A stretch of DNA of 64,000 nucleotides from Acheta domesticus (GCA_031308135.1 JAHLJT010003656.1:69272984-69336983), one strand, 5' to 3'; shown: positions 24,793 to 36,880, numbered from the stretch's first letter. Notes: generated by a model not told the origin, from the sequence alone. Numbers and translations are program-made.

Positions 24793-24812
24793 TTTCTGGT
24801 TTCCGATATTAA

Positions 24813-26412
24813 CTAGTGGTGCTACAGAATGGCACAGACTTTCCCGTATTAGTTTTCTATTTCCTTGGGTCTTCGCTAGCTATTCGGAATTGCCACATAC
24901 TCTTTCTTGCCAGCTACCATCTATCACCGCCAAAAGTACATTTTTTTGTCATTTTCTTAATTTTTCGGTTTCCTATTGGTAGAACGGAAATATTAATTTT
25001 AGAATATTAAAGAACACAAAAACCTAGTCCTAAATGGCAATTTTCTTTTAAAAATTATGTGCCGTTTAAGAGAAAATGGCGTTTTAGCGCTACTAAAAAT
25101 GCGAAATTTGAAGCTCATTTTCACAGAAAATTTTTGAGTTTTCAAAATACTTTATTTGAAGTTATTTGAAGCACTTACACTCACAAATATAATAATCTTT
25201 ACAAATTGCTGGTAATGTGCATATTAAAGATGTGAGAGATCTTTCAAAAAATTACATTTATATAATTTTTGAAAAAAAAAAAAAAAACTCAAAATAAACT
25301 TTACGCTATACTAAAGAGTGTAATTAGCACTATCCGTTACAAAAGTTTCAAGAAAAAATTGCAGCCATATATGAGAAAATGGCGTTTGAGCATTTCTGAA
25401 AATGCCGAAATTTGAGCTACTTTTCACAGAAAACGGTTGTTTTCGAGAAACTTTACTTGACATTATTTAAAGCACATGTACTCGTAAATATAATAATGTG
25501 AAAAAATCGCCGATAATGTAAATATTAACGACGTGAGAGACAAGTAAAAAAACATTTTTGTAATTTTTGAAAAAACCAACCGATAGACCAATATGGCTTT
25601 TATGTCATCTGATAGAGTACATTTACCACTATCCCTACCAAAAGTTTAAAGAAAAAATTTGGAGCCGTTTTTGAGAAAATCTTGTTTTTGTAATTTTTTA
25701 AAATTGCACATATTGCACGCAATATTGCACGAAAACTACTAAAATTTTGAAAAACATTTACATGACCTTTATGAAAGAACTCAATATGCAGAACAAATTT
25801 TATTTGAAAGAAAAATCTCTATCTTCAATTTTGTAGTTGGAGAAAGACGCCGAAAAAATTTCAAACTTTCACAATTTTCGAAAATTCAGAGTTATCCGTG
25901 AAAATCGGACCTATGCCATGTTAATAAGTGTATTTTACTCTATTCATACAAGAAATTTAAAGAAAAAATTTGGAGCCGTTTTTGAGAAAATTTTGAAAAT
26001 CCCCGGGGGCTTCATATAAAGTACCCCCAAATTTTAAGAATCTTTTTCAAAATCTCAAAGCTTCGACTAGAATCAGATCGACCGGGGAATATCCATTTTG
26101 GAAGAAATCGTACGTATGGTTTAGGCGCTAGCAGTGTTCACAGACGGACAGACGGACGGACAGACGGACGTTTTCCTTTCAATTGGTTTTTCGGTATCAA
26201 GGACCCAGAAAACAGGGTTTCTGGCTACACCACGTGTTAGGGGATTTTTTTTCTTAATTTAGCAACTGGTTTTATCCACTTTTTCGTTTTCACGGCCCGG
26301 CAATTAATTTTTTTCCGCCGAAAATTGGCCATTTTTTCGCGCAGCATTACATAACTTTCCCTATACTACGTATATCACTCCGTGTATACGTACGTATACG
26401 GGAAAGTAAAAA
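24813..26412 (+). repeat. Family P 1.6-kb repeat, copy 3 (complete)
   Basis: Starts CTAGTGGTGCTACAGAATGG, ends at GTATACGGGAAAGTAAAAA, and lies 20 bp from the gypsy LTR. Same block order as copy 1 and opposite to copies 2 and 4. A 60-codon frame at 25837-26019 falls in a conserved part of the repeat but carries no known domain and is broken in the other copies. Confidence 0.9.
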
Positions 26413-28239
26413 GTCCGGCTTTTAAACTGAGTTTAGAGGAATCTATTATCAACCTTCATTTCTCAGGATCATGATTGTCTCCCAAAGTACTCAGTAATGC
26501 ATTAACATCAATTTAATATATTAGAGTGCAGGCACCGGAGATTTGTTCCCGTCAGCTACACACAGTGAATGTAGTTTCCTTCTGAAGGAGCTTTCAACCC
26601 TTTAATCGAGGCGCCAACATTTCTGCCTGATTCTTCTACAAGTTTAAATCACGAACTATGTGGATCTTTTTGTTCTGGCTGCTGGATTCTATGACATTCT
26701 GTAGTTATTCCATCGAAATATGGGTCTTCAATGTCGTCCTTTTCGGTACTTACATTTAAATCTTCATTGCCTGAGTTTTCGGAGTGCAAATTACAATTGT
26801 CCGGTGGCTCTGGGATTGCGATCTCGTCGCTGCGAGGAACAGGCCTGAGAGCTGAAGGGAGGTTGCGATATTGGTCTTCTTGGTCTTGCTAGTGATTCGA
26901 GCAACTTCTGTAATGCAGAAATAATAGCCTGTGGCGCGTTCCTTTGGTTACCTCCATGCCATAGGAATTGCAAATGGCATACGTTGCGAATTTCCTTTAA
27001 AACAACTCTTAGATGAGCCGGCCATGTTGTAAAAATGTCACGTGAAGGAGAACTTTGGGTCTGATGGACCTATCAACAACTTTGAGCAAAAATAGCACAC
27101 CATATTTTTGCGATAAACTCAAAATAATGGCCGTCATCAATTCAAAAAGATTAAAATTGAAGGTAGACTGGTGGATAAGTTTAGAACCAATTTCGCTCAC
27201 TTGATAGGCCGCTTCAAAGATGTCACTGAGTCTGATAGACCCAACGTTCCTACTGCCGGGCTAAGACAACCACTATGTAATGTTACATACAACGCACAGC
27301 AAATATGAGGAACCCATGATTTGACCTGATCAGAGTTATCACATCCGACATACAATGTGCATGCCTTTTTTCTTAAAGGAGTAATATTACTCCTTTACGT
27401 GGGTCACTGCAATTCACTTCACAATGTCCAAAGTTGCTTAACTGATTTGACTGGTCTGGCATGTATTTCTTGAGTGGCATCTACAATATGACACATTGTT
27501 GGCGACCACCTTATTGTAATTACCTGCAAGCAACTACCGTGTCAGCATACACGACACGTGGCTATCTGCGAAATATATATAGTTTTAGTGTATGTGCAAT
27601 TACACGAAAACTGAACCCGATGAGCAATTTTTGTGGTTGTATTCGGCTTTAAAGTAGCAAAGTACATAAGAAACAGATAGTGTTAGCCATTTAACAAAAT
27701 CACTGTGTGAGCGGCGGTGAAAGGGAAATTACATTAGTACTTCAGAGCGTCACCAATGCAGTTTTTCATATCCATATATCCAATTCCTCCTTCGGTCTTA
27801 TGTTCTTAGGTCATCTCTCAGCTTTCGAAGCCATTAAAGACGTGTCACAGGAATGTCACTGCTTTCTGAAAACTGCCTGTTATGCTTGATGAAGAGTTGG
27901 TGGAATGACCAAACCCGACTGATTTCGCCGCTCGAGCATTGCTTTTGCACACCCTGGTGACCCGTTCTTTCTGCTGCCTGCGTTTCCCGCTGGTCGCTAC
28001 CTTGTCTACATTAGCACTTTGTGTAAATTGCTGCTGCATCTGATTATTCTCTGATCGAGTGTCCATCAATGCTACCGAATTTCTAGCTACCTCACTAGCG
28101 GTGGAGAGTTTATAACTTCTTACAGGGCGGGGTCAGACAGATGAAGTGGGTGGTATCTAATACTTCTCGTCAGAAGTGTGCATCTCAATAATGTTAGTAT
28201 CACGAAGTCCGTATATGCACCACATTGTTTATGCTGTGG
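26413..28239. other. Unclassified, with minus-strand coding-like remnants
   Basis: Minus-strand pieces at about 26590-27200 (for example GNEDLNVSTEKDDIEDPYFD, then a piece with NVGASIKGLKAP) have normal protein-like composition but are separated by stops and frame changes. They may be a decayed transposon gene. I cannot name the family. Nothing else supported. Confidence 0.3.
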
Positions 28240-29003
28240 TCAGCATTTTGAGGCTGGCGTGCGCATAATGATACGCGCGCGCTACGGAGCTCGCTGGGGC
28301 GGAGCGCAGCCCAGCGAAACGGGGAGCCGCGAGGTGAGGCTATCCTGTACCGCGCCTCCCCTACTTATGGTAGCTGTCTACCCGAGAAAACAAATTCTAC
28401 AATTTTGGATCAATTTTGTTTCCATTTGGTCATTCGATTTCTTTATGTTTTAGAGATCAAATAATCAAAAAAAACATCTTTTTTCAATTCGTTTATAAAT
28501 AATTGGCGAAAATGTAGGTTTTTACTTCAAGCATTATAACTCTTCAACAAATTGATGTATTTTGAAAATTATTTTTTACAATAATAACAATTGAATTATC
28601 TAGTGAATGGACGAGAATGGTAAAGATACTGCGAAAACGAATGAGCCGGGACTTGTTTATTTGAGAAACTTTTTTGTATAATAAATTTTGTCTGGACATT
28701 TCAGTTCATAAAACTGAAAAATTTAGGAATGGATTAACTATTCTAGTTCATTCACTAGATAATTTTATGGGTTGCATGCCACAAGAAGAATTATATTATT
28801 ATCTTTAATGGCTTTTGATTTATGGTGCTTAAAGTCCACGAATGTGCTGAAAATTTGCATTGCAGGAAAATGCATCTGAATTTCACTCACTTTGGGCTTG
28901 AGAGTTGACACTCGCTTCGAAAAAAAGTATTTTCTTAAAAACTAATATACGTAGCAAGATACGGTTTGAAGCATTTAAAAGAGAATAAAATAGAGCATAC
29001 TAT
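28240..29003. other. Short GC-rich patch then AT-rich DNA
   Basis: A GC-rich patch at about 28250-28375, with GCGCGCGC and several CpG, precedes AT-rich sequence without features. Too short and isolated to call a promoter. Confidence 0.3.
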
Positions 29004-29776
29004 TGTTCAAGACCCCCTGGAATTGGCTGGCCATCGAGCCTGGGGACGCCGACAGCATGACGACGGGTGGGGGAGACGGGGGTGTATATAGGGTGGGTGC
29101 TTTCTGCGCTCGCGGAGATTCAGATTCGTAGAGCTTGTTGATAGCCGAAAGGCTGTATGGGATCTCCAGTGCACTCGAGCACACGGTTTCCCGGACGGAG
29201 ACCGGTTTGGCGCCAGGCCATGTAGGTACGTTAGTTACCGGAGCCTTAACGTCCGGTAGCATCGCATCACGGCTTGTTAACTGCTTTAGAGCAATGGTAC
29301 TGGGCTGTAGGCCTAGGGACGGTCGAGAGGTTTTCGCGGCTAAAGGGAGAAAAGGTTGCCGGGGTTTAATCAGTATTTGTAAATGTATTTAATTGTTAAG
29401 ATTCTTTGTAAATAAATATAAATATTGTTGTCTTCAACGTAGTGTCTGTGTCATTTTCTTCAGTACGTCACATAGCCCTAGCGCAAGAGAGAGAAATCCC
29501 AGAATCCAGCCCACCAGCCGACACACTGCACGAGTGAGGAAGCAGTGCTGCCCCGCAGCGTCCGGGAGTCGGACGTTGAGGTCGCTAAGGTGGCGAGATC
29601 GCCAACGACAGGCAACGCTTGGTTTGGTTGGACGGCCAAGCATACGTCAGGCGCTGTTGGGAGACGGCGCGGCAAGGCTCGGGCATAAAATGGCTGCCAG
29701 AGTTGTAAAAAGAAATATTCAATAAATTATTTGTTAACTTAGCGTGCAATGTTTATTTGTGGACATAACAAATTTA
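29004..29776 (+). other. LTR-like sequence, two polyA-signal units
   Basis: 29004-29472 starts TGTTCAAG and ends TACGTCACA after AATAAATATAAATATTG. 29473-29776 is GC-rich, then has AATAAATTATTTG and ends GGACATAACA. Both halves have the composition of an LTR promoter and terminator. No matching target duplications or internal retroviral genes are seen. Confidence 0.3.
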
Positions 29777-29949
29777 CCCTGAGAATTCAACTTATATTTA
29801 TGCCAAGCCTCTGAGCTCTGCACACCATTTGGAGTGCGCCAGCTGCAAGCAGACCCACAGTTTCAATTCAGATGGCTTAACAAACTAGTGGTAATACAAC
29901 AGCACACACTTTCTTACATTATTTCTAACTGCTACATCATAGCAAACTA

Positions 29950-30437
29950 CTCGAGTGCTATAACACTATAGCAGTGCCTTGGCCTTGATGACTCGGCAGT
30001 GCCTGTGACTGGGAGGTCCTAGGTTCAAGGTGGCAGAATTTCACTGTCACTGGCTGAAGAAGAATTATAGCGGCTGGCTGCTCTGATTGGTAGTTTTGGG
30101 TGGTTTCTCCGATCAATACCAGGCGCAAGTCGGAGCAGAATCCTAACAACGGGGCCAGGGACCGCGCGCGATCTTTCCTTCCGATCTGCTTTACTCTACC
30201 ACACGAGCCGGGAGACCGGTCGGGAGCTTTGAGCTTGTCCCGTCTGGGGCAGTGCCCTGCTGGTAGAAAATACATGGTTGGAAAAACTCCTCTAACCGAC
30301 GGTAAGTTGGTGCCCGATCTTACCATTTTCAGCAGGGGAGGATCTCTGCCAACGCTTGCGATAAAGCATGCACTACACTTACGGAATTTATGACCTTGGC
30401 AGTTAACGCGCCCGGAATTATTAATCAATCAATCCAT
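29950..30437 (+). repeat. tRNA-derived SINE (family S), near full-length
   Basis: Contains the head with box B-like GTCCTAGGTTCAAGG, the TAGCGGCTGGCTGCTCTGAT and GGTTTCTCCGATCAATACC blocks, GGGCCAGGGACCGCGCGCGA, and a tail GGAATTATTAATCAATCAATC. Frames of 97-156 codons across it are by-products of GC-rich SINE sequence. Confidence 0.85.
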
Positions 30438-30880
30438 TATGTAACCAATGCACCACGATACATGACGAACCAGCAACTAAATGGAGAACATGCAATTTAA
30501 CACAAAGTCTTTATCAACAATATCTTTCTAAATAACACATTACCCGAGGCTAAACAACACCACAGCATATATACATGTTGCAATAGTCTAGCCGTGTTCT
30601 CATCAGAGACGAATAAAAGAAATTACCTTCAGAATATAATGATTCTTCTCAACAATTAATTTTACTTTCTCGCCTTACGAAGTACTTTGTAAGAAAAGAA
30701 AGTTATGTAATTGTGCAATAAATATCTCATCAATGTGAAATTATGTTAATTTAAACTATTTTTTTATGATCCACCAACCAAGTAATAGTGAATAAAATTG
30801 TAGAATTCAAGTTATGCCCATTTGATCGCCGTAAAGCAGTTGCCGGTCTTTGCATTGGCAAGGTCTGCCCATGCATCTTA

Positions 30881-32112
30881 TACTGAAGTGACATAAGTCA
30901 TGGGATAACAATATGCAAATATAGAGATGTCAGTAGTATCGCGTACAAAGTATTAAAGGGGCAGTGCATTGGCAGAGCTTTTATTTGTGCTCAAGTGATG
31001 TGAAAAGATTTGTCACGTGATTATTGTCGCACAACGGGAATTTACAGACTTTGAACGCGGAATGGCAGATGGAGTTAGACGCACGGGACATTCCATTTCG
31101 GAATTTTTTATGGAACTCAATATTTCGAGATTCAAAGTATCATGAATGGGCCGAAGAATACTTAAATTCAGGCATAACCTCTCAGCACGGAAAACGCGGT
31201 GACCAACAGCCTTCACTTAATGGCCAAGAGCAGCGGCATTTGCGTCGAGTTGTCAGAGCTAACAGACAAGAAACACTTCGTGAAGTAACCGCAGAAATCA
31301 ACGTGGGACGAAGACGGACGTAACTGTTAGGGCAGTGAGGCTAAATTTGTCATTACTGGGCTTTGACAAGAGAAGACCGACTCGAGTACCTTTGCTAAGA
31401 GCACGACATCGCCTGCAGGACCTCTGCTGGGCTCGCAGCCATATCGATTGGACTCTAGACGTCTGGAAACCCGTGGCTTGGTTAGTTAAGTTTCGATTTC
31501 ATTTGATAAGAGCTGATGGTAGGGTTCGACTGTGATGCAGACCGTCCGAAGTCATGGACCCAAGTTGTCAACAAGGCACCGTACGAGCTGGCGGTGGCTT
31601 CATAATGGGGATGGCTGTTGGAATGGCCTGGGTCTTCTGATCTAAGTGAACTTATCATTGACTGGAAGTGGTTATGTTTAGCTAAGTGGGGACAACTGCC
31701 AGCCAAATGGCTGGAAGTTGTCCCCATAAATATGGACTTCAAGTTCTCAAACAACAATGGAATTTTTATAGATGACAATGCCCCATGCCACAGAGGCACA
31801 ATTGTTCGTCATTTATTTGAAGAACATTCTGGGTAATTCGAGAGAATAAGTTGACCATCCAGATCTCTCGACATCATTATCATCAAACATTTGTGAGACA
31901 TAATGGAGAGGTCAGGCCGTGCTCAAAATTCTGCACCTTCAATACTTTCTCAATTATGGACTGCTATAAAGGCAGCATGGTTCAATATTTCTGCAGGGCA
32001 CTATTAATGACTTGTTAAATCCATGACATGTCGAGATGCTGCTCTTCGCCGGGCAAAAGAAGGTCTGAGACCAAGTTAGGAGGTATCCAATGACTTTTGT
32101 CACCTAAGTGTA
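30881..32112 (+). mobile_element. Tc1/mariner-type transposon, inactive, TA target
   Basis: Left end TACTGAAGTGACATAAGTCA and the reverse complement of the right end (TACACTTAGGTGACAAAAGT) form imperfect terminal inverted repeats. TA duplicates flank both sides (30879-30880 and 32113-32114). Length 1.23 kb is normal for the superfamily. The transposase inside is broken. Confidence 0.85.
31024..31836 (+). pseudogene. Tc1-like transposase remnant
   Basis: Pieces in three frames: ARDIPFRNFLW-type helix-turn-helix remnant, a GRRRT motif at the linker (31305-31320), RARHRLQDLCWARSHIDWT, and IDDNAPCHRGTIVRHLFEEH. The last contains the second catalytic Asp in the D-N-A-P-x-H motif of Tc1-family DDE transposases. 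Frameshifts and stops make it non-functional. A local 17-bp hairpin at 31687-31726 disrupts it further. Confidence 0.8.
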
Positions 32113-33914
32113 TAATACTTGAATACAGTACAGGATAAAAGTACAAGATAGTATCAAGATGGAGAAAATCTAGTCAGAACCTTTCTTAAGACAGACTCAC
32201 AAATAGTTGTAAAACTACACTCACATTCTTGAAAAACCTTGATGTGGGGCTCCGGCTGGTGTTCTGATGTTGAAAAGCTTTATACACGATTTGCAAGTTC
32301 ACAATAAAAGATATTTTAAACATAATGCTAATACTTGGCTCGTAACTAGTTGGATATAGCATTTTACATGAGAAAATATCAATAAAATACTTTAAAAATT
32401 GTTTCGTTATAAAATTGTGATTGATTATCACCAATATAATAAATAAAATCGTAACAATTGCTGCAAAAGCATAATTGAAATTCACAGCATTTCACTACAG
32501 CAAATGGCTTAAAATGTCTAAAACCTTTTTTCTACAATTCTTACAGAATATTCTAGAAGATTCCGACTAAATAATCCCAATATAGTTGTCTTGCCGAGAG
32601 ATATCGAACGAGAGACTCGTATTATCACACACTTGTGGATGCCTCAACAATACCCAAACCATGACAATTTAAAGATAGAGGTACCGAAACGCGTTTTTCT
32701 TGTCCTTCTCCCCCGAAAAGATGTTTCCAAAATTTCATTTAGATTGTTTGGAAAGGATTCGTAAAAATAGGGCAGTTCCCCATAGTAAAACGAGAAGCGT
32801 CGATTGACGTTAGTTGCTCAAAAATAGGTGGTGTAATTGTAGTAACGGACGAAAATACGCACTTGGACACACACACCCGCGCGGGCAGTTTACCCGAATA
32901 CTACACGGAGGAATTTGAGATGTGACAGAAAACAACTTTAACCGATATAATGGTAAAGCCTTATTCTCTTTAACCACAAATGATTTCAAAGACACGATAA
33001 AAAAGAACAAGTCATCTTTTCCGGTCGTATAAGTTCACATTGAGAAGTTGTGATAAGATTATTAGGCATGCGTGATTAATAACTATACTATTCGTAAATT
33101 TCTTTTAAATCTTTCAAGATCGCAATCATTATACGTTATTGAATTTCCCTTTTGACATCTGCAAGCAATTTTTTTCTTATTAATGACTCATGCGAAATAT
33201 CTGTAGTAGCATTAATCGTCTCCATTGAAACAAGAGTATATCGAAAAGACATATTGAGTATGGCTAGAATTTTCAAGATGTTGATAGATCAAGATGTTGA
33301 ACCTTCCCCGAAGAAATTTCACTTATTAATAGTCTCTTAATAAGTTGCAAATGTAGCTTCATTCCCACGCTTAGTTGTCCTCTCTTTTTGCTAGTTTCAG
33401 GAGTAAGGGATATGCTAGTTTGTCGACAATACTATATAATCAAAAACGCATATCGTTTGTCGATGCAATTATGTTTCCTAATATTCGGAAGCGAAAATGT
33501 ATAGATTTAAAATGTTGCCGACCTTGCTCGATAATAATTTAAAATAGTACAGTAAGAGAGAGGCATGCATTTTAGATCTCAAGAGAACATGCGGAAAATA
33601 TGCTTCTTCTCCACACATCAGAAACAGTTTTTTTCTGTTTTTGATTTTATTTAAATAAGAACTTTAAAACGATTTTAAAGGAATTTGAGAATTCCAGGTG
33701 CTATAATAAAGACCCTTTTTTCTCGTAATTCAGACAGAAAATTCAACATTTGTTAACAGACGTAAGACAACAATTTGCATTAGTCCCAATGATGCTTATT
33801 TCTTTAAAAAATGGAGATACACGGTTCCTGTTCATTGCTCAGATAAGAGGTAATTTGAACAATGAAAATGGGACATACATGCGTTAGCAGATGCAGTTTG
33901 CGAGTCCATAACTA
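32113..33914. other. AT-rich intergenic DNA, nothing recognised
   Basis: No exon, repeat or RNA signature I can support. Short frames (32186-32485 minus) encode hydrophobic AT-driven peptides and are probably noise. Confidence 0.4.
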
Positions 33915-34418
33915 TTTGGCTCAGGGAATCAACTGCAGTGCCTCTTATCGGCAGGGTCCTGCTAATGGCAGGATTTTAGACACTAACTAGATAGCCAAGA
34001 CAAATTTAGCCACTGTCTGGAGGAGAATTCTAGCGGCTGGAAGCTGTGATCGATTGTTTTCCGTCGTATCTTCGACAGGCGAATGCGGGTATCTGGTCCA
34101 CTGGCCGCGCGCAATCTTTTCTTGCCATTCCTTGTCCTATCCTCACCCCTTACTTACACATCCTTGCACATACATACACTTCACTACCACGCATGCCAGG
34201 ACACCAGACGGGAGCGCAGAGCATGTCCCGACTGTGGCGGCCCCGCTGTTGGGAGATACCTTGTTGGGAAAAAACCGGAAGCCGACGTAGATCGGCGCCG
34301 GATCTCACCATCAAGCGGGGGAAGATCACCGCCAACTAGCGAGACAAAACATACACTACACTTACGGTACTAATGACCTTATTAGATGGCGCGCCCGGAA
34401 TCACTAATCAATCAACCG
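33915..34418 (+). repeat. tRNA-derived SINE (family S)
   Basis: Head with box A-like TTGGCTCAGGG, body words GAATTCTAGCGGCTGG, CTGGCCGCGCGCAATC and CCGGATCTCACCATC, tail GGAATCACTAATCAATCAACC. The box B region is diverged. Ends about 85 bp before the CpG-rich block. Confidence 0.8.
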
Positions 34419-34504
34419 AAAATTCTTCTCTACAGAGGTTATTTAATCTATAAATAAATTTAACCTGATATTTTTATGAAGCGTGAGTCAATACCTACGT
34501 GTTG

Positions 34505-34888
34505 CTGAATCATGGCGCCTACCTGTCACTTCTCACCAGCCGCCGATACGCGCGCGCGCGCCCCGATAAGCAGCGTGCGCGTTGCCGTTCGACGCCTCTA
34601 TCGCCTCTTCCTGTGTTTTCCCCGGGTCCCATCCGCACGCGGCGGCTGGGCGGCCCCTGCTGGTCCTCGCGGGAAGGCGGGAGGGGGGAGGGCAGGTGAT
34701 CGCGCTTGCACTTACCTACCTGCAGGCGCGACGACGGCTTCTATCAGTCAGTTGGCGGACGCTCGCCATCGCGCTAGGGTGCGCACGTACCGCCCGGACA
34801 TACGCTCACCCTCACGCTCCCCACGCTCCAGGCCCTGGTGAGCCACAGACACAGCTGCGCTCGCCGCCTGGCTGGGATCTCCGTGAAG
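34505..34888 (+). promoter_or_regulatory. CpG-rich block: candidate promoter and non-coding first exon of the ABCA gene
   Basis: A sharply GC- and CpG-rich segment (CGCGCGCGCGCC, GGCGGCTGGGCGGCCCC) ends in a splice donor GTGAAG|GTAACT at 34888/34889. The ABCA start codon is preceded by an acceptor at 41252-41253, which implies a 5' UTR intron of about 6.4 kb. An insect initiator-like TCAGT occurs at 34744-34748. The frames of up to 109 codons here are in overlapping registers and look fortuitous. Promoter role is inferred. Confidence 0.45.
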
Positions 34889-35289
34889 GTAACTGACTCT
34901 GTTATTAACCGAAAGTGATTACAGAAGGAGAGGTGGAGTTACAAGAAGTGGATACGGCTTTACATCATATGGATTATACGGAATGAATGAGAGACGTTAT
35001 GGATTGTTTAAAAAAATTGTAGAACAGTAATACCTGGACAAACTTGTTACCTATCTTCACTGACATAGTCTGATATTTATCTTTATTTTTATAAAAAATA
35101 ACAAGAATAAATTCAGTGGTTAGTTGAGGTTGAAGACACGCAAGGTATTCCTACTCCATTAATTTGAAATGGTCACGCAAGTTCTTTTCCTTTTATACAA
35201 GATTTCAATTTCTGTATTTTGGAATTACTGGAAAGAAATTCAAATTTTCTTTATGACATTACTATTGAAAAAGGATATGCAAGTGTCTC

Positions 35290-35635
35290 AGAAGAAATGT
35301 TACAATCTTCTGAGTCATGTAGAGCGGTCCAAAATGATCACTTTTTGCCAATGACGAGTGTCGGAAAATGACATATAACGAAGTTGCTCATATGACATTT
35401 GCCGCTGATTGGCAGAAAAGTCATTGTGCAGTGGTGTTTTTGGTCGGTCACGTTCTGACGAAATCCTAGAGACTCTGCGAATCCACCATTCACCATTACG
35501 TGATAGGTTGCCGGCTAATCAGTGGCAAATGCAATTTCGTTGTAATTTCGTTATACAACATTTCCTACCACACGTTCACTGGCAAAACGTGTTCAATTTC
35601 GACTCATTTAAGTGCTCTGAAAGTTTGTAGCGGTG
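35290..35635. repeat. Fold-back (long imperfect inverted repeat) element
   Basis: The left arm, read rightwards, includes TTTTTGCCAATGACG, CATATAACGAA and CATTTGCCGCTGATTGGC. The reverse complement of the right arm shows TTTTGCCAGTGAACG, GTATAACGAA and CATTTGCCACTGATTAGC. Arms of roughly 100 bases surround a loop of about 100. No coding content. Boundaries approximate. Confidence 0.6.
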
Positions 35636-35639
35636 GATA

Positions 35640-35970
35640 AGGAATCAAAATTTTAATAAATGGTATAAAACTATTCTGATGGATGATATTCAGAGCTACT
35701 TAAAAGGCAAATGTAAGGAAATCGACAGACGTAGCATACCAAGACATAGGTTAGGTAATGACATGAGAGCGAATAAATATTGGCTAAATAGTGAGAGGGA
35801 AAAATATAGGATCTGTGAGATGTAAGAGGAAGATATGGAACATATTTTAGACAGAAGTATGATTTTTGAGGAAGGAAGAATGTAGGCGAGGTGGAAAATT
35901 CAGGATAAGGTGAGGTGGTTATTAGAGGACAATCGTGAAAAGTTCAATATGTTTGATACGAATAAATAGG
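35640..35970 (+). pseudogene. LINE (non-LTR retrotransposon) ORF2 C-terminal remnant
   Basis: One plus-strand frame reads RHRLGNDMRANKYWLNSERE, KYRIC, then EEDMEHILDR. This is the Arg-rich, Cys/His-containing region that follows reverse transcriptase in R1/Jockey-like LINEs. Three in-frame stops make it a pseudogene. It is 5'-truncated, as LINE insertions usually are, and abuts the fold-back element. Confidence 0.65.
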
Positions 35971-36035
35971 GAAAGAGCTTAGTATATATCATATGATTAT
36001 ATACTTAGTATGAAGAGTATTTTTTATATAATGAA

Positions 36036-36210
36036 CAGTGGCGTATCTACGGTATGGCAGACATGGCACGTGCCATGGGCGCCACACACAAGGGGCGCTA
36101 TTTAGAGTATTCCGGGTAAAATAAATAACAAGAACCTTAATTTGAAGTATCCTGACAGGGGCGCAAATCTATGCTTGCCATGGGCGCCTGAATACCTAGA
36201 TACGCACCTG
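36036..36210. mobile_element. hAT-type MITE with 8-bp target duplication
   Basis: 175 bp. Ends CAGTGGCGTATCTACGGTAT and, inverted, CAGGTGCGTATCTAGGTATT. Flanked by ATAATGAA (36028-36035) and ATCATGAA (36211-36218), 7 of 8 identical. Inside, GCCATGGGCGCC occurs once near the left end and GCCATGGGCGCCTG once near the right. Non-coding. Confidence 0.8.
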
Positions 36211-36289
36211 ATCATGAATATGTATGCTATTCAACTATTGTATGAACAAAGTTGTAAAATAAAATTCAATTCAAGCTTGTAGCATTCGC

Positions 36290-36333
36290 ATAATAAAGAC
36301 ATCCCCACTTATACATGGGGATGTCTTTATTAT
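36290..36333. repeat. Perfect 18-bp hairpin
   Basis: ATAATAAAGACATCCCCA (36290-36307) pairs perfectly with TGGGGATGTCTTTATTAT (36316-36333) around an 8-base loop. It could be a MITE relic or a small structured RNA. It lies inside an 80-codon minus-strand frame (36266-36508) of no recognised family. Confidence 0.85.
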
Positions 36334-36821
36334 CAACGATTCCTATCGGACAATCATAAATTACACCTTCAATATGGAGCTCATTTCCTTCGGCCTCCGT
36401 TTGTATGGCACTATGTGTGAGTAACACATTCACTGAAAAAATGCGCAGAAGTGTTTTGTTGAGTAAATTCATCAAAAGTACCTCAGACATTACAAGAAGT
36501 TGCAGCATATTTTTTGAAATAAGTACTCCCGAGAGTGATTACAAGACAATACACATTTGGTCGCCTTAAGATTCCGGAAAATTTCCTTCAATACCTTCTA
36601 CATTGTTAATTTAATTTCATTCATACATTTTTGGTTTAGTGATCATACTTGCCTCAAGAAAATCCAACTATCTCGTTATTTTTTCAATTTATAAGGCCTT
36701 ACTCATGGAAGAGAAGGTTATTTTGAATTATAGAGGTTCGCCTGTTACGTCTAAGAAGGTATATTCAAATTAAATACCTACTTTCTGAGATTGGAGAACT
36801 GTACGGCAGGCGCCATTAACG

Positions 36822-36840
36822 TAATAATAACAACAACAAC

Positions 36841-36880
<40 letters not shown>
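36822..36880. repeat. AAT/CAA microsatellite
   Basis: TAA, then CAA, then a long run of AAT trinucleotides. Confidence 0.92.

Noticed and set aside
29958..30428. 156-codon minus frame and 97-codon plus frame
   Set aside because: Both lie on the family S SINE; the same frames are broken in other copies.
34512..34896. Three overlapping plus frames of 66-109 codons in CpG-rich DNA
   Set aside because: Lack of stops is expected from GC content; region fits an untranslated first exon better.
36266..36508. 80-codon minus-strand frame with ordinary composition
   Set aside because: Includes one arm and loop of a perfect hairpin and shows no family resemblance; insufficient evidence for a gene.
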